This document shows, in pieces, positions 44,353 through 53,088 of a DNA stretch of 64,000 nt. The position numbers and the translations under genes were made by a program. The notes below the pieces were generated by a model. That model was given only the letters and a program-made list of their open reading frames with translations. It was not told the DNA's origin and searched no databases. This DNA comes from JAIRNF01 sp031551125. GTDB lineage: Bacteria; Bacteroidota; Bacteroidia; Bacteroidales; UBA932. The stretch is from contig JAVBOB010000021.1 in NCBI GenBank assembly GCA_031551125.1, positions 1 through 64,000 of the forward strand, written 5' to 3'. How positions within the stretch are numbered: position 1 is the first letter of the stretch; every line of letters begins with the position of its first letter.

Positions 44353-46311
44353 TCACCTTTCGTATTCTTCAATCATTTGCAAAATTCTCATCAGCTCACC
44401 AATACTCCACGCTTGTGATATGCAGCCGTTGGGTTGCTGGGGAGGGTCACCGTCGTACACCTCCGAAACGGAACCTATACCATATAGTGTAATATCTTCT
44501 TCAAAGCTACTTGCAATTTCTTTTGCGGTAGCAATAAATGCTTTTCCGTAGAGCTTAAAGTTTGCCTCAACGTAGTGCCCCAGTAACCATGGCCAAACCG
44601 TACCTTGGTGATAGGCGCTGTCTCGCGTGGCTTGGTCTCCCTCATACCGTCCCTGATAAAGTGGATTTTTGGGTGATAGTGTACGCAGACCTTTTGCCGT
44701 AAGCAGCTCGCGTTTTACCGCGTTCAATACTTTTTCCTTAACCTCATCGCTAATGGGGCTGTAGGGAAGTGATGCGGCAAACACTTGGTTGGGGCGGGTA
44801 AATATATTTTGTCCGTTACCATCAACGAAATCGGCCAGGTGTTGGCGTTCCTCACACCAAAACGTTGGTAAGTATGATTGGTCTATTAGCTTCGGCAGCT
44901 CTTTCCATGCACTTGTAAAGTGCGTATCTTTATTTTCTTTTGCAAGTGACAGCGTAAAGCAAACGGCGTTGTACCAAAGAGCGTTTATTTCAACGGCGTA
45001 TCCGGCACGAGGGGTAACGGGTTTTCCTGCTACTATCGCATCCATCCACGTTAACGCCTTGCCTTTTTCCTCAGACCAAATTAACCCGTTATCGTGCATG
45101 CGGATGTTGCCGCTTGTTCCTTCACGGTATGATTCCAAGATGGATTTCATTTTCTTTCCGTACAGCTTCCATACTTCGACGGTGTTACCCGTAAAGGCGG
45201 CATACTGTTGTATTGCCCAAAAGTACCATAACGGAGCATCAACCGAGTTGTATGCGGCATTGTTGCTTTTTCCGATATTGGGAAACAACCCGTTTTTTAG
45301 CTCGCTTGACATGGTGTCGAGTACATCCTTGCAGGTTTTGGAATCGCCAAAAGCAGCTAATGTAAGCCCGGGCAAGGCGATAAATGTATCTCGTCCCCAT
45401 CGTCCAAACCAAGGGTATCCGGCAACTACCTCGGTAGTTTTTCCCCGTTTTACGATAAATTGTGCTGCTGAGTTTTTGAGACAGTCAACATAGCTATTTT
45501 TTGATGGGCGTATTTCCAGCTCGTTATCAAACCGCTTACGCAAACCAGCCGTAGCCATTTCTTTAAATGCCGCAGAAAAGATAACGCTGTCACCTTGTTT
45601 CATCGGAATTTCAAAGTAGCCGGGTACAAATAAATCTTCGTGGCAGTCGTAACCGCGACGTTGTTCTTCTATATACTCAATGTTGTAGTACCAGTCTGGC
45701 ACAGCAACAAATTCATTCTTTTTGTTGAGCTGCATGAACAGGGTTGGAAAACCCAGATACAGCTTGGTTGAAATACCATTCTCAACAGGCTCGTACTTAG
45801 AGTTGGCAAACAGGTTTGATTTGCTCAGCTGATGAATATTACGGAATGCCAAAAACGGTTTGAGCCGCAGCTTAACCGGTGAGTGCGCTTCGAGCAGCGT
45901 GTAGCGAATAAGCAGCTGATCGTCGTAGTGCATCATCATCAGCTCTTTTTTCAGAACCATGTTTCCTACCTGATAGATGATAGTTGGGGTAGGGTCGTAA
46001 GCAAAGTTGGTAATGTACTTATGCCCCCTTGGTTCGTAGCAACCCGGATACTTGTGTATGCTCAAGTTGAAATTTTCTTTTTGTTGCACTAAGGTTTCGT
46101 CCAGTGACGATAGAATTACGTGGTTTTCACCGCCGAATTCATCAACAGGTACAACCAACAAGCCGTGATATTTACGTGTATTGGAGCAAACAATGGTAGT
46201 ACTGAGGTATCCTCCCGCTCTGTTGGTGCTGAGCATTTCGCGGTTTAGCGAATATTCTAGGTTCACTAGCCTGTTTTTATCAAACTTCAGGTATCCCATG
46301 TTATTGGACAT
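44353..46311 (-). CDS. Glycogen debranching enzyme (amylo-alpha-1,6-glucosidase type)
   Basis: A 652-aa enzyme removing alpha-1,6 branch points. The N-terminal half is a beta-rich domain (STNRAGGYLSTTIVCSNTRKYHGLLV) and the C-terminal half an (alpha/alpha)6 domain with GYPWFGRWGRDTFIALPGL (catalytic Asp in WGRD), NSVDAPLWYFWAIQQY, WMDA and YHQGTVWPWLLGHY. Cytosolic. First gene of the leftward glycogen run; with the GT4, GH57 and synthase-phosphorylase genes it covers synthesis, debranching and phosphorolysis, but branching enzyme and ADP-glucose pyrophosphorylase are not in the window. A near-consensus -7 box TATCTTTA lies on the minus strand at 46355-46348. Confidence 0.9.
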   Translation of the reverse strand: MSNNMGYLKFDKNRLVNLEYSLNREMLSTNRAGGYLSTTIVCSNTRKYHGLLVVPVDEFGGENHVILSSLDETLVQQKENFNLSIHKYPGCYEPRGHKYITNFAYDPTPTIIYQVGNMVLKKELMMMHYDDQLLIRYTLLEAHSPVKLRLKPFLAFRNIHQLSKSNLFANSKYEPVENGISTKLYLGFPTLFMQLNKKNEFVAVPDWYYNIEYIEEQRRGYDCHEDLFVPGYFEIPMKQGDSVIFSAAFKEMATAGLRKRFDNELEIRPSKNSYVDCLKNSAAQFIVKRGKTTEVVAGYPWFGRWGRDTFIALPGLTLAAFGDSKTCKDVLDTMSSELKNGLFPNIGKSNNAAYNSVDAPLWYFWAIQQYAAFTGNTVEVWKLYGKKMKSILESYREGTSGNIRMHDNGLIWSEEKGKALTWMDAIVAGKPVTPRAGYAVEINALWYNAVCFTLSLAKENKDTHFTSAWKELPKLIDQSYLPTFWCEERQHLADFVDGNGQNIFTRPNQVFAASLPYSPISDEVKEKVLNAVKRELLTAKGLRTLSPKNPLYQGRYEGDQATRDSAYHQGTVWPWLLGHYVEANFKLYGKAFIATAKEIASSFEEDITLYGIGSVSEVYDGDPPQQPNGCISQAWSIGELMRILQMIEEYER

Positions 46312-46446
46312 TAGAGATGTTAATATAGAGTTAGGAAGTAAACGCTATAAAGATACAAAATGTTTTGCTTGTATTAGCAAAATATTCGCTTATTTTTGTT
46401 GTCTGAATAGCGGCTTTTTTGTATCTTAACTTTAAAATAGAGTTTT

Positions 46447-47613
46447 ATGCTTGTAAAATCAAGGCTTGTAGCGATACTATCATTTTTTGCCATTCCTCTT
46501 TTCTTACTCTCGTGTGGCGAAAAAAATTCTGCATCCATTAAAGGTTTGGCAGAAGAAATAAAGGATAAAACAATCTACCTTGAGCGGATAGAGCCCTCTC
46601 GAAGCAAGCTGGTAGATTCTGCGAAGGCAGACGGCAACGGACGGTTTACCTTTACGCTAAAGTTTGAAGCTGATGAGCCTTCTTTTGTCGTTCTTAAGAC
46701 CGACTCGTTGGTTTTGGCTACCTTGCTGCTGGAAAAAGGAGAGAAGGTTAACTTCTCATACGCAAATGCGACATATCAGGTAGAGGGGTCGGAGGGCTCA
46801 AGCTTGGTTAAGGAGCTAAACGATAGAATGGCGAAAACCATTCATCGGCAGGATTCAGTAGTAAAAAAAATATCGGAGGAGTACAATGTTGCGCCACATG
46901 ATACTACCTTGGCTAAGCTACGCCGCTCAGTAAATAAGCTGTTTGTTGACCAAAAACGGGCAAACATTCGTTTTATTGTTGAGCACTCCAAATCGTTTGC
47001 GTCCATTATGGCCATTTACCAACAGCTGCCTAATAACCTTGCTCTTTTTGGTCGTAAAGATGATATTCCCTACTTCCAGCTATTGGTTGACTCATTGCAG
47101 CAGGTTTATCCTAAAGCGGCCTACCTTGCTTTTCTGAAAACAGACCTTGAGAAGCTGAAAAAAGATGTAGAGCTACAAACGATGTTAGATAAGGCCGATG
47201 TAGCAGAGGGTACTCCCGATATATCATTACCTGATAAAAATGGGAAAGAGGTTGCTTTATCGTCGCTTAGAGGAAATATAGTGTTGCTTTATTTCTGGGC
47301 TTCTGCAATGGAAGGAAGCCAGCTGGATAACCGTGAGCTGATAAACATATATAATAAGTATAGCGCCAAAGGATTTACCATATACCAAGTATCGTTGGAT
47401 ACGGAACGGGCTAAGTGGATTAAGCAAGTTGAAGTGCAAGAGCTACCTTGGATAAACGTTTGCGATGGAGGCGGCTTAAGCTCGTACGCTGTTCGTGTGT
47501 ATAACGTACAGGCTCTTCCGGCCAGCTACCTTATTGGAAAGAACGGAGAGATAATCGGGAAAAATTTATTTGACAAGGAGCTGGAGAAAAAGCTAGCGGA
47601 AGTGTGTAGGTAA
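46447..47613 (+). CDS. TlpA-like DUF4369 lipoprotein lacking the CxxC active site
   Basis: A 388-aa lipoprotein with lipobox LLSC (Cys23). An N-terminal DUF4369 domain (residues 30-130; KTIYLERIEPSRSKLVDSAK) and a C-terminal redoxin fold (255-388) with TPDISLPDKNGKEV and ALPASYLIGKNGEI, the cis-Pro at P358. Where thioredoxin-like members read FWASWCGPC this one reads FWASAMEGS (283-291): both catalytic Cys are gone. The only Cys besides 23 are 339 and 387. It therefore cannot do ordinary thiol-disulfide exchange and may be structural, or keep a binding role. Divergent from the debranching gene. Confidence 0.85.
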   Translation: MLVKSRLVAILSFFAIPLFLLSCGEKNSASIKGLAEEIKDKTIYLERIEPSRSKLVDSAKADGNGRFTFTLKFEADEPSFVVLKTDSLVLATLLLEKGEKVNFSYANATYQVEGSEGSSLVKELNDRMAKTIHRQDSVVKKISEEYNVAPHDTTLAKLRRSVNKLFVDQKRANIRFIVEHSKSFASIMAIYQQLPNNLALFGRKDDIPYFQLLVDSLQQVYPKAAYLAFLKTDLEKLKKDVELQTMLDKADVAEGTPDISLPDKNGKEVALSSLRGNIVLLYFWASAMEGSQLDNRELINIYNKYSAKGFTIYQVSLDTERAKWIKQVEVQELPWINVCDGGGLSSYAVRVYNVQALPASYLIGKNGEIIGKNLFDKELEKKLAEVCR

Positions 47614-47619
47614 TACAAA

Positions 47620-47676
47620 GTTCGTCATTGCGAGGCGTTTTATGCCGAAGCAATCTGCTTAATAGGTGAGAATGAC
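47620..47676. repeat. Family B hairpin
   Basis: CGTCATTGCGAGGCGTTTTATGC ... aatctgcttaataggtgag ... aatgacgtac. A short copy between the TlpA-like and lpxH genes. Confidence 0.6.
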
Positions 47677-47702
47677 GTACTATAATTAGTGATAACAAAT
47701 TG

Positions 47703-48464
47703 ATGACCAACAAAAAAATATACTTTGCATCAGATATCCATTTGGGGCTGTGTGCCGAGAAACGTTCTTATCGCATAGACCGTGTATTTGCAGGCTGGCT
47801 GAACGAAATAGCAGCCGATGCGGAGGCTATATATATAGTTGGCGACTTGTTCGATTTTTGGTTTGAATATAAAAAGGTAGTTCCAAAAGGTTTTGCCCGT
47901 GTGTTGGGTAAGCTGGCCGAACTGGCTGATGCGGGTGTTGAAATACATATATTTCCGGGTAACCACGATATGTGGATGTTTGGCTATTTGGAAGAGGAGC
48001 TGGGTGCTATTGTTCATCATAAGCAACCATACGAGGTAACGCTTTGCGGCAAACGTTTTTTTATAGCCCATGGTGATGGGCTGGGCGTGGGCGACAGAAG
48101 CTATAAGCTACTTCGTCGTTTCTTTACCAGCCGCTTTTTACAACGCTTGTTTGCCATGCTGCATCCGCGTATAGGAATAGGGCTGGCACATGTATGGTCT
48201 AAGCACAGCCGCTTATCAAAAGGTGTTGCCATTCCATTTAATGGTGCAAGCGAATCACTTTACTGCTTTAGCCAGGATATGCTAAAAAAGCAACATGTTG
48301 ACTATTTTGTTTTCGGCCATCGGCATACACCTTTAATTATAGGCATGGAGCAAAACGCTTCGCTGGTTATTCTTGGCGAGTGGATAGAAGGCTGTGAGTA
48401 TGCCGTGTTTGACGGGGAGAAGCTGGAGTTGAAAAAGTACGAAACGCTAGACATTAATCGTTAG
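47703..48464 (+). CDS. lpxH: UDP-2,3-diacylglucosamine diphosphatase
   Basis: Calcineurin-like metallophosphoesterase that splits UDP-2,3-diacylglucosamine to lipid X in lipid A synthesis, 253 aa. Metal-binding motifs in order: SDIHLG, GDLFDFW, GNHDMW, AHGDGLG and FGHRHTPL. Such a motif set with FDFW fits the LpxH/LpxH2 type. Acts on the cytosolic face of the inner membrane. Start at ATG 47703; a TTG three bases earlier is less likely. Its terminator is at 48481-48510. Confidence 0.9.
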   Translation: MTNKKIYFASDIHLGLCAEKRSYRIDRVFAGWLNEIAADAEAIYIVGDLFDFWFEYKKVVPKGFARVLGKLAELADAGVEIHIFPGNHDMWMFGYLEEELGAIVHHKQPYEVTLCGKRFFIAHGDGLGVGDRSYKLLRRFFTSRFLQRLFAMLHPRIGIGLAHVWSKHSRLSKGVAIPFNGASESLYCFSQDMLKKQHVDYFVFGHRHTPLIIGMEQNASLVILGEWIEGCEYAVFDGEKLELKKYETLDINR

Positions 48465-48480
48465 GTGTGGCGGGCAACAT

Positions 48481-48510
48481 AAAAAGAGTAGCCGTTGTGT
48501 TACTCTTTTT
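48481..48510 (+). terminator. Terminator of lpxH
   Basis: AAAAAGAGTA (48481-48490), loop GCCGTTGTGT, TACTCTTTTT (48501-48510): perfect 10-bp stem with T run, between convergent lpxH and recQ. Confidence 0.85.
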
Positions 48511-48544
48511 ACTTTTGTATTCTGTGCGAGTTAGTACCTTAAAT

Positions 48545-48854
48545 AATAGTTTCTTTGGGAACTGTTTTCTGACAATATAGCAACAGCGTTGAAGCAACCA
48601 TAGCCCCGAAGCGGGCTGAATATGAATAACCGCGGGTGCAACCCATGGTACAAGCGGGAGAGTTCGGTTGCGCAGGGAGCACCACCCTTCTTTAGAAAAA
48701 GGATGGTGCTCCCTGCGCAACCTTGGCTTCAGCCCAGCAACCCCGCATTGCATACGGGGTTATTGTTGTTCAACCCCGCAAGGGGTTGCTTGTAATGGGG
48801 CATATAGAGCTGGAGGAAAACGTACATCTCAATATCTTCCGAAGAAGTCTAATG
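48545..48854. repeat. Composite palindromic element A5
   Basis: About 310 bp. Central hairpin arms of 19 bp: GGTTGCGCAGGGAGCACCA (48666-48684) and TGGTGCTCCCTGCGCAACC (48704-48722). Left of it AGCCCCGAAGCGGGCT and aataaccgcgggtgcaaccc; right of it AACCCCGCATTGCATACGGGGTT and AACCCCGCAAGGGGTT. The right end aatatcttccgaagaagtc (48831-48849) matches A3, A4 and A6. The left end is a decayed relative (ATAGTTTCTTTGGGAAC near 48547). Confidence 0.82.
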
Positions 48855-48856
48855 TA

Positions 48857-50770
48857 CTATTCGTTTTTTGAATGCCAATGCAGGTTAGCCCCATTATCTT
48901 GAGTAAGCTTACCATTATCTAATAACCACCGTGCCACCCTTACCGTTTTTTCGGGAGCAAAGCTTAGCCTGTCTGCCAACACATCAATGGAAAGGGTTTC
49001 CTCCAGCAACACTTTTTTAATTTCTTCCAGAATAAGATTAAATTCGTAGGCGCTAAGTCCCAGCTCATTCCGCTCTTTGCATACATCACACATTCCACAG
49101 CGGTAGGCATCGGTTTCACCAAAGTAGGAGAGGAGAAAAAGGCTGCGGCACTTGCTGGTTGACTGAGCATACTCCAGCATTTTTTCTATACGCGCTTCAT
49201 ACCGTTGCTTACGGTCGGCGTAGTTTTCCTTTGAAATTCGAAGATTTGCGTCATCTAACCGCTCCTCATTCATAAATAGAATGGGAGTGCGCTTTTTAGG
49301 TATGTATGAGATAATATGTTGGCGGGAAAGTATTTTCAAATCGTTATATATGCTGTCAATACTCATTCCCGATGCCTTAGCCAATACCTCTTCGTTTATT
49401 CTTACATAGTCGGAAAACAGACCGCTGTATGCCCGTAATAGTAGCTTAATAAACGCATCAAGTTCGGCATGGTTTACCTGATAGCGGTACAGCTCATCTC
49501 GGGCAATGGAAAACATTACGCGGGATGGATTATTTATTTCGTCAGTCAGCTCCAAGTACCCTTCACGTTGCAAAGCCTGAATGGAGCTGTAGGCCGTAAG
49601 TGAATGAATTTTGTAGGCTAGCGAAAAATCAATCAAGTTAAAGTCGTAAGCCATTTGCTTTCCTGCCCCAATGGGGATATTAAGAAAGGTACAAAGGGCT
49701 TGATAAGTTTTTTTTATTGTTTCAATGGGTGGAAACTCAATCCTCATTCGCTGGTTGGCAACCGCTTCGTCTCCATCATTATATAAAAGTACGGCGTATG
49801 CTTTTTTCCCATCACGACCTGCGCGTCCGGCCTCTTGGAAGTACGCTTCAATAGAATCGGGTAAATCCATGTGAACAACGAATCGAACATCTGGCTTATC
49901 TATCCCCATACCAAATGCGTTGGTTGCCACAATTATGTTAGTTTTTCCTTTGCGCCAGCTATCTTGTTTTAGAGAACGAAGCTCTGTTGCCAACCCCGCG
50001 TGGTAAAAATCGGCGTTGTAGCCGGACTTGTTAAGTAGTTCGGCGAAATCACGTGTTTGTCGGCGGCTACGAACGTACACTATTCCGCATCCTTTTATGC
50101 TTTCAACAATTTTCAGGAGCTGTTTTTGCTTATCTTCCGTTTTACGTACTATATATGCCAAGTTTTTTCGTTCAAAGCTTGTTTTCAGCAGGTTTTTACC
50201 TCTAAACTTCAGCTTAGCCATAATATCGTTGGCCACCTGTGGGGTTGCCGTGGCGGTTAGCGCAATAACGGGTGTGTTGGGAACCAACTCGCGGAGTTCA
50301 ACAACTTTCAGATAGGAGGGACGGAAGTCGTATCCCCATTGAGATATACAGTGAGCTTCGTCAACTGCAATGAGGTTTACATTCATCCGCTGTACGCGTT
50401 CCCTGAATAGCTCCGTACTAATTCGCTCCGGTGACAGGTATAAAAATTTATAATCTCCAAATACACAGTTGGTAAGAGCTATATCAATTTCTGCCATCGT
50501 CATACCCGAGTGTACAGCTAATGCCTTAATGCCTTTGCTTCGTAGTGCTTCCACTTGGTCTTTCATAAGGGCAATAAGGGGCGTAATTACAAGGCAAATT
50601 CCGTCTTTTGCAAGGGCCGGAACCTGAAAGGTTATAGACTTTCCACCACCCGTGGGCATTAGGGCGAGGGTATCTTTCCCCTCGGCTACGGAACGTATGA
50701 TATCCTCCTGTAAGGGGCGAAACTCGCTATGCCCCCAAACCTTGAGTAGTATTTCGTGAAAAGTATCCAC
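48857..50770 (-). CDS. recQ: RecQ-family ATP-dependent DNA helicase
   Basis: A 637-aa 3'-5' helicase. SF2 motifs: LMPTGGGKS (motif I, residues 37-45), VDEAHCISQWGYDFR (motif II and aromatic loop), ALTATATPQV (III), NAFGMGIDKPDVRFV (V) and YFQEAGRAGRDGKKA (VI). A zinc domain with CRSLFLLSYFGE ... RCGMCDVC and a winged-helix region follow; I see no HRDC domain. An open frame reaches to 50929, but the -7 box TACCTTTG (plus 50794-50801) sits inside it, so I choose the GTG at 50770, which gives the family start DTFHEILLKVWGHSEFRPLQ. Confidence 0.92.
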   Translation of the reverse strand: MDTFHEILLKVWGHSEFRPLQEDIIRSVAEGKDTLALMPTGGGKSITFQVPALAKDGICLVITPLIALMKDQVEALRSKGIKALAVHSGMTMAEIDIALTNCVFGDYKFLYLSPERISTELFRERVQRMNVNLIAVDEAHCISQWGYDFRPSYLKVVELRELVPNTPVIALTATATPQVANDIMAKLKFRGKNLLKTSFERKNLAYIVRKTEDKQKQLLKIVESIKGCGIVYVRSRRQTRDFAELLNKSGYNADFYHAGLATELRSLKQDSWRKGKTNIIVATNAFGMGIDKPDVRFVVHMDLPDSIEAYFQEAGRAGRDGKKAYAVLLYNDGDEAVANQRMRIEFPPIETIKKTYQALCTFLNIPIGAGKQMAYDFNLIDFSLAYKIHSLTAYSSIQALQREGYLELTDEINNPSRVMFSIARDELYRYQVNHAELDAFIKLLLRAYSGLFSDYVRINEEVLAKASGMSIDSIYNDLKILSRQHIISYIPKKRTPILFMNEERLDDANLRISKENYADRKQRYEARIEKMLEYAQSTSKCRSLFLLSYFGETDAYRCGMCDVCKERNELGLSAYEFNLILEEIKKVLLEETLSIDVLADRLSFAPEKTVRVARWLLDNGKLTQDNGANLHWHSKNE

Positions 50771-50793
50771 TTTTTTAGTGCAGGTATATTGTT

Positions 50794-50801
50794 CAAAGGT
50801 A
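50794..50801 (-). promoter_or_regulatory. -7 box of recQ
   Basis: CAAAGGTA on the plus strand is TACCTTTG on the minus strand, 23 bases upstream of the GTG start at 50770. It decides the start codon. Confidence 0.65.
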
Positions 50802-50916
50802 GGAAAAATCTTGTAGAGGAACCTTTTTGAAGATTTGAACCAAGTAGTGGGTATTCTATGTAGCTTGCTAACTCGTTGTCTTTTTTCTACTTTTACAATT
50901 AATTCTTCCGAAACTA

Positions 50917-50947
50917 TTTGGAGATACAAAAAAGATTACTACTTTTG
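50917..50947 (+). promoter_or_regulatory. Canonical promoter of rplU-rpmA
   Basis: TTTG at 50917-50920, a 19-base spacer, and TACTTTTG at 50940-50947: a full match to the Bacteroidetes housekeeping consensus, 47 bases before the rplU start. Confidence 0.85.
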
Positions 50948-50994
50948 CGCTCCATTTAATATAAGCGTAATAGTAAAAAACACAAAACAGTTTG

Positions 50995-51303
50995 ATGTAC
51001 GCAATTGTAGAAATAGCAGGTCAACAGTTTAAAGTTGAGAAAGATCAGAAGCTTTTTGTTCACCGTCTAGGGGCCGAAGAAGGCGCATCCCTAAGCTTCG
51101 ATAAAGTACTGCTGATAGATAATGACGGTAAGGTACAGATTGGCACACCTACAGTACAAGCGGCCAAAGTTAACGTTAAGGTACTAAAGCACCTGAAAGG
51201 CGAAAAGGTAATCGTTTTCAAGAAAAAACGCAGAAAAGGTTACGCCGTTAAGAACGGTCATCGCCAGTATCTTACTCAGGTTCAGGTTGAAAGTATTGCA
51301 TAA
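50995..51303 (+). CDS. rplU: 50S ribosomal protein L21
   Basis: 102-aa ribosomal protein. YAIVEIAGQQFKVEKDQKLFV at the start and the KKRRKGYAVKNGHRQYLTQV end are the L21 signature. Start at ATG 50995 (the frame also has TTG 50992). Followed after 21 bases by rpmA, the usual order, on one transcript from the promoter at 50917-50947. Confidence 0.97.
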   Translation: MYAIVEIAGQQFKVEKDQKLFVHRLGAEEGASLSFDKVLLIDNDGKVQIGTPTVQAAKVNVKVLKHLKGEKVIVFKKKRRKGYAVKNGHRQYLTQVQVESIA

Positions 51304-51324
51304 CGCTAAAAATTCTAAGAAAAC

Positions 51325-51582
51325 ATGGCACATAAAAAAGGAGTCGGTAGTTCAAGGAACGGTAGAGAGTCTCATAGCAAGCGACTTGGCGTAAAGCTTT
51401 TTGGCGGTCAAGTTGCTAAGGCCGGCAATATCTTAGTTCGTCAAAGAGGAACCGTACACAATCCGGGTGAGAATGTTGGCATAGGTAAGGATCATACTCT
51501 TTTTGCCCTTATTGACGGAACCGTTACATTCAGAAAAAAAGCAAACAATAAGTCTTACGTATCAGTTACTCCCTTGAACTAA
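51325..51582 (+). CDS. rpmA: 50S ribosomal protein L27
   Basis: 85-aa ribosomal protein of the peptidyl-transferase centre. MAHKKGVGSSRNGRESHSKR, then GVKLFGGQ and ILVRQRGT, match L27. The short N-terminus has no cleavable extension of the Firmicutes kind. Second gene of rplU-rpmA. Confidence 0.97.
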   Translation: MAHKKGVGSSRNGRESHSKRLGVKLFGGQVAKAGNILVRQRGTVHNPGENVGIGKDHTLFALIDGTVTFRKKANNKSYVSVTPLN

Positions 51583-51607
51583 GGCTTATTCGTAAAGAAA
51601 TTATAAT

Positions 51608-51646
51608 TCCCTTGGATGTACCTTCGGTATATTCAAGGGATTTTTT
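51608..51646 (+). terminator. Terminator of rplU-rpmA
   Basis: TCCCTTGGATGTACC-TTC-GGTATATTCAAGGGA with six Ts: a 15-bp stem with two imperfect pairs, 25 bases beyond the rpmA stop. Confidence 0.88.
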
Positions 51647-51669
51647 AATTTTGTAAATTAATCAGAAGA

Positions 51670-51770
51670 TACTAGAGTAAAGAACAAGGATAAAAGACAA
51701 ATATCTTTTGTTGTCCTTAGTCTTTTATCTTTGTTCTATTATCCCTTCTCCTTGCTCTTTGTTCCACCGT
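51670..51770. repeat. Family C repeat, longest copy
   Basis: agtaaagaacaaggataaaaga faces tagtcttttatctttgttct, and a second ccttgctctttgttcc word follows. Directly in front of serS; it probably overlaps the serS leader. Confidence 0.6.
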
Positions 51771-51783
51771 TAATATAACATAG

Positions 51784-53052
51784 ATGCTTACCATTAAACA
51801 AATTCGTGATAACAGCGATTTAGTTATTGCCCGCCTAGCCGTAAAGGGTACTCAGGCGCAAGATATTATTAAAGAAATTATTGCACTGGACGATAGCCGC
51901 AAGTCAACACAAGCAGAGTTGGACGGTAATTTGGCCGAACAGAACGTTCTTGCTAAGGAAATAGGAGCGTTGCTAAAGCAAGGAAAAAAGGATGAGGCTG
52001 AGGTTGCCAAACAAAAAACGGCAGCTTGCAAGGAGCTATCCAAACAGCTGGAAGGAAAGCTAACCGATATAGAGGCTGAGCTGAATGCCAAGCTAGTACA
52101 ACTCCCTAACCTTCCTCATACATCGGTTCCTCAAGGTCGTTCGGCAGAGGATAACCAGCTTGTACGCGAGGGCGGAAGTAAACCTCAGCTGAGCGTAAAG
52201 CAACCGCATTGGGACTTGGCAAAGCAATATGATATAATAGATTTTGAGCTGGGTGTTAAGCTTACGGGGGCAGGATTTCCCGTATATAAGGGGCAAGGCG
52301 CTAAGCTACAACGCGCGCTAATTTCGTTCTTTATAGATGAGAACACAGCTGCCGGTTATACTGAAGTGCAACCGCCGCTAATGGTAAATGAGGCTTCCGG
52401 TTTTGGTACAGGTCAGCTACCCGATAAGGAAGGGCAGATGTACCACGTAGGTATTGATAACTTCTACCTTATACCTACTGCAGAGGTTCCGGTAACCAAC
52501 ATATTCAGAGATGTTATTCTCAATGAGTCGGAACTGCCTGTGAGGTTAACGGCATACACACCATGCTTCCGTCGTGAGGCAGGCTCGTATGGAAAAGATG
52601 TACGCGGGTTAAACCGCTTACACCAGTTTGATAAGGTGGAAATAGTGCAAATTGCTCACCCCGATGTTTCGTATGACGCGCTGGAGGGAATGGTAGCCCA
52701 TGTGGAGAGCCTTGTAAAGAAGCTGGAGCTACCTTACCGTATACTAAGGTTGTGTGGGGGTGATATGAGCTTCACTTCTGCACTTACATACGACTTTGAG
52801 GTGTACTCTGCAGCACAGGAGCGTTGGCTGGAGGTTAGCTCCGTATCCAACTTTGAATCATTCCAAGCGAATCGGTTAAAGCTTCGTTACCGTGGAGAGG
52901 ATAAGAAACCGCAGCTCGCACATACGCTTAACGGTAGCTCGTTAGCCTTACCCCGTATTGTTGCGGCTCTTTTGGAAAACAACCAAACAGCTGAAGGAAT
53001 ACGAGTACCTAAAGCATTACAAGCCTATACCGGCTTTGAAATGATAAAGTAA
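51784..53052 (+). CDS. serS: Serine--tRNA ligase
   Basis: Class II aminoacyl-tRNA synthetase of 422 aa, charging tRNA-Ser. The N-terminal residues 1-105 are the long tRNA-binding coiled coil (IIALDDSRKSTQAELDGNLA and onward). The core has motif 2 (TPCFRREAGSYGKDVRGLNR), the serine-binding TAEVPVTN, and motif 3 (NGSSLALPRIVAALLENNQ). Start ATG 51784. Gene spacing to the DUF4836 gene is 36 bases. Confidence 0.96.
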   Translation: MLTIKQIRDNSDLVIARLAVKGTQAQDIIKEIIALDDSRKSTQAELDGNLAEQNVLAKEIGALLKQGKKDEAEVAKQKTAACKELSKQLEGKLTDIEAELNAKLVQLPNLPHTSVPQGRSAEDNQLVREGGSKPQLSVKQPHWDLAKQYDIIDFELGVKLTGAGFPVYKGQGAKLQRALISFFIDENTAAGYTEVQPPLMVNEASGFGTGQLPDKEGQMYHVGIDNFYLIPTAEVPVTNIFRDVILNESELPVRLTAYTPCFRREAGSYGKDVRGLNRLHQFDKVEIVQIAHPDVSYDALEGMVAHVESLVKKLELPYRILRLCGGDMSFTSALTYDFEVYSAAQERWLEVSSVSNFESFQANRLKLRYRGEDKKPQLAHTLNGSSLALPRIVAALLENNQTAEGIRVPKALQAYTGFEMIK

Positions 53053-53088
53053 TAGCATCTAATTAAAACTAAAAACATAAAACAGACA

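Noticed and set aside
44789..45493. 234-aa plus-strand ORF over the debranching enzyme gene
   Set aside because: Antisense shadow; the minus strand encodes a complete enzyme with all motifs.
50771..50929. 53-residue N-terminal extension of RecQ
   Set aside because: Contains the -7 box at 50794-50801 and has no RecQ likeness, so it is upstream of the transcript.
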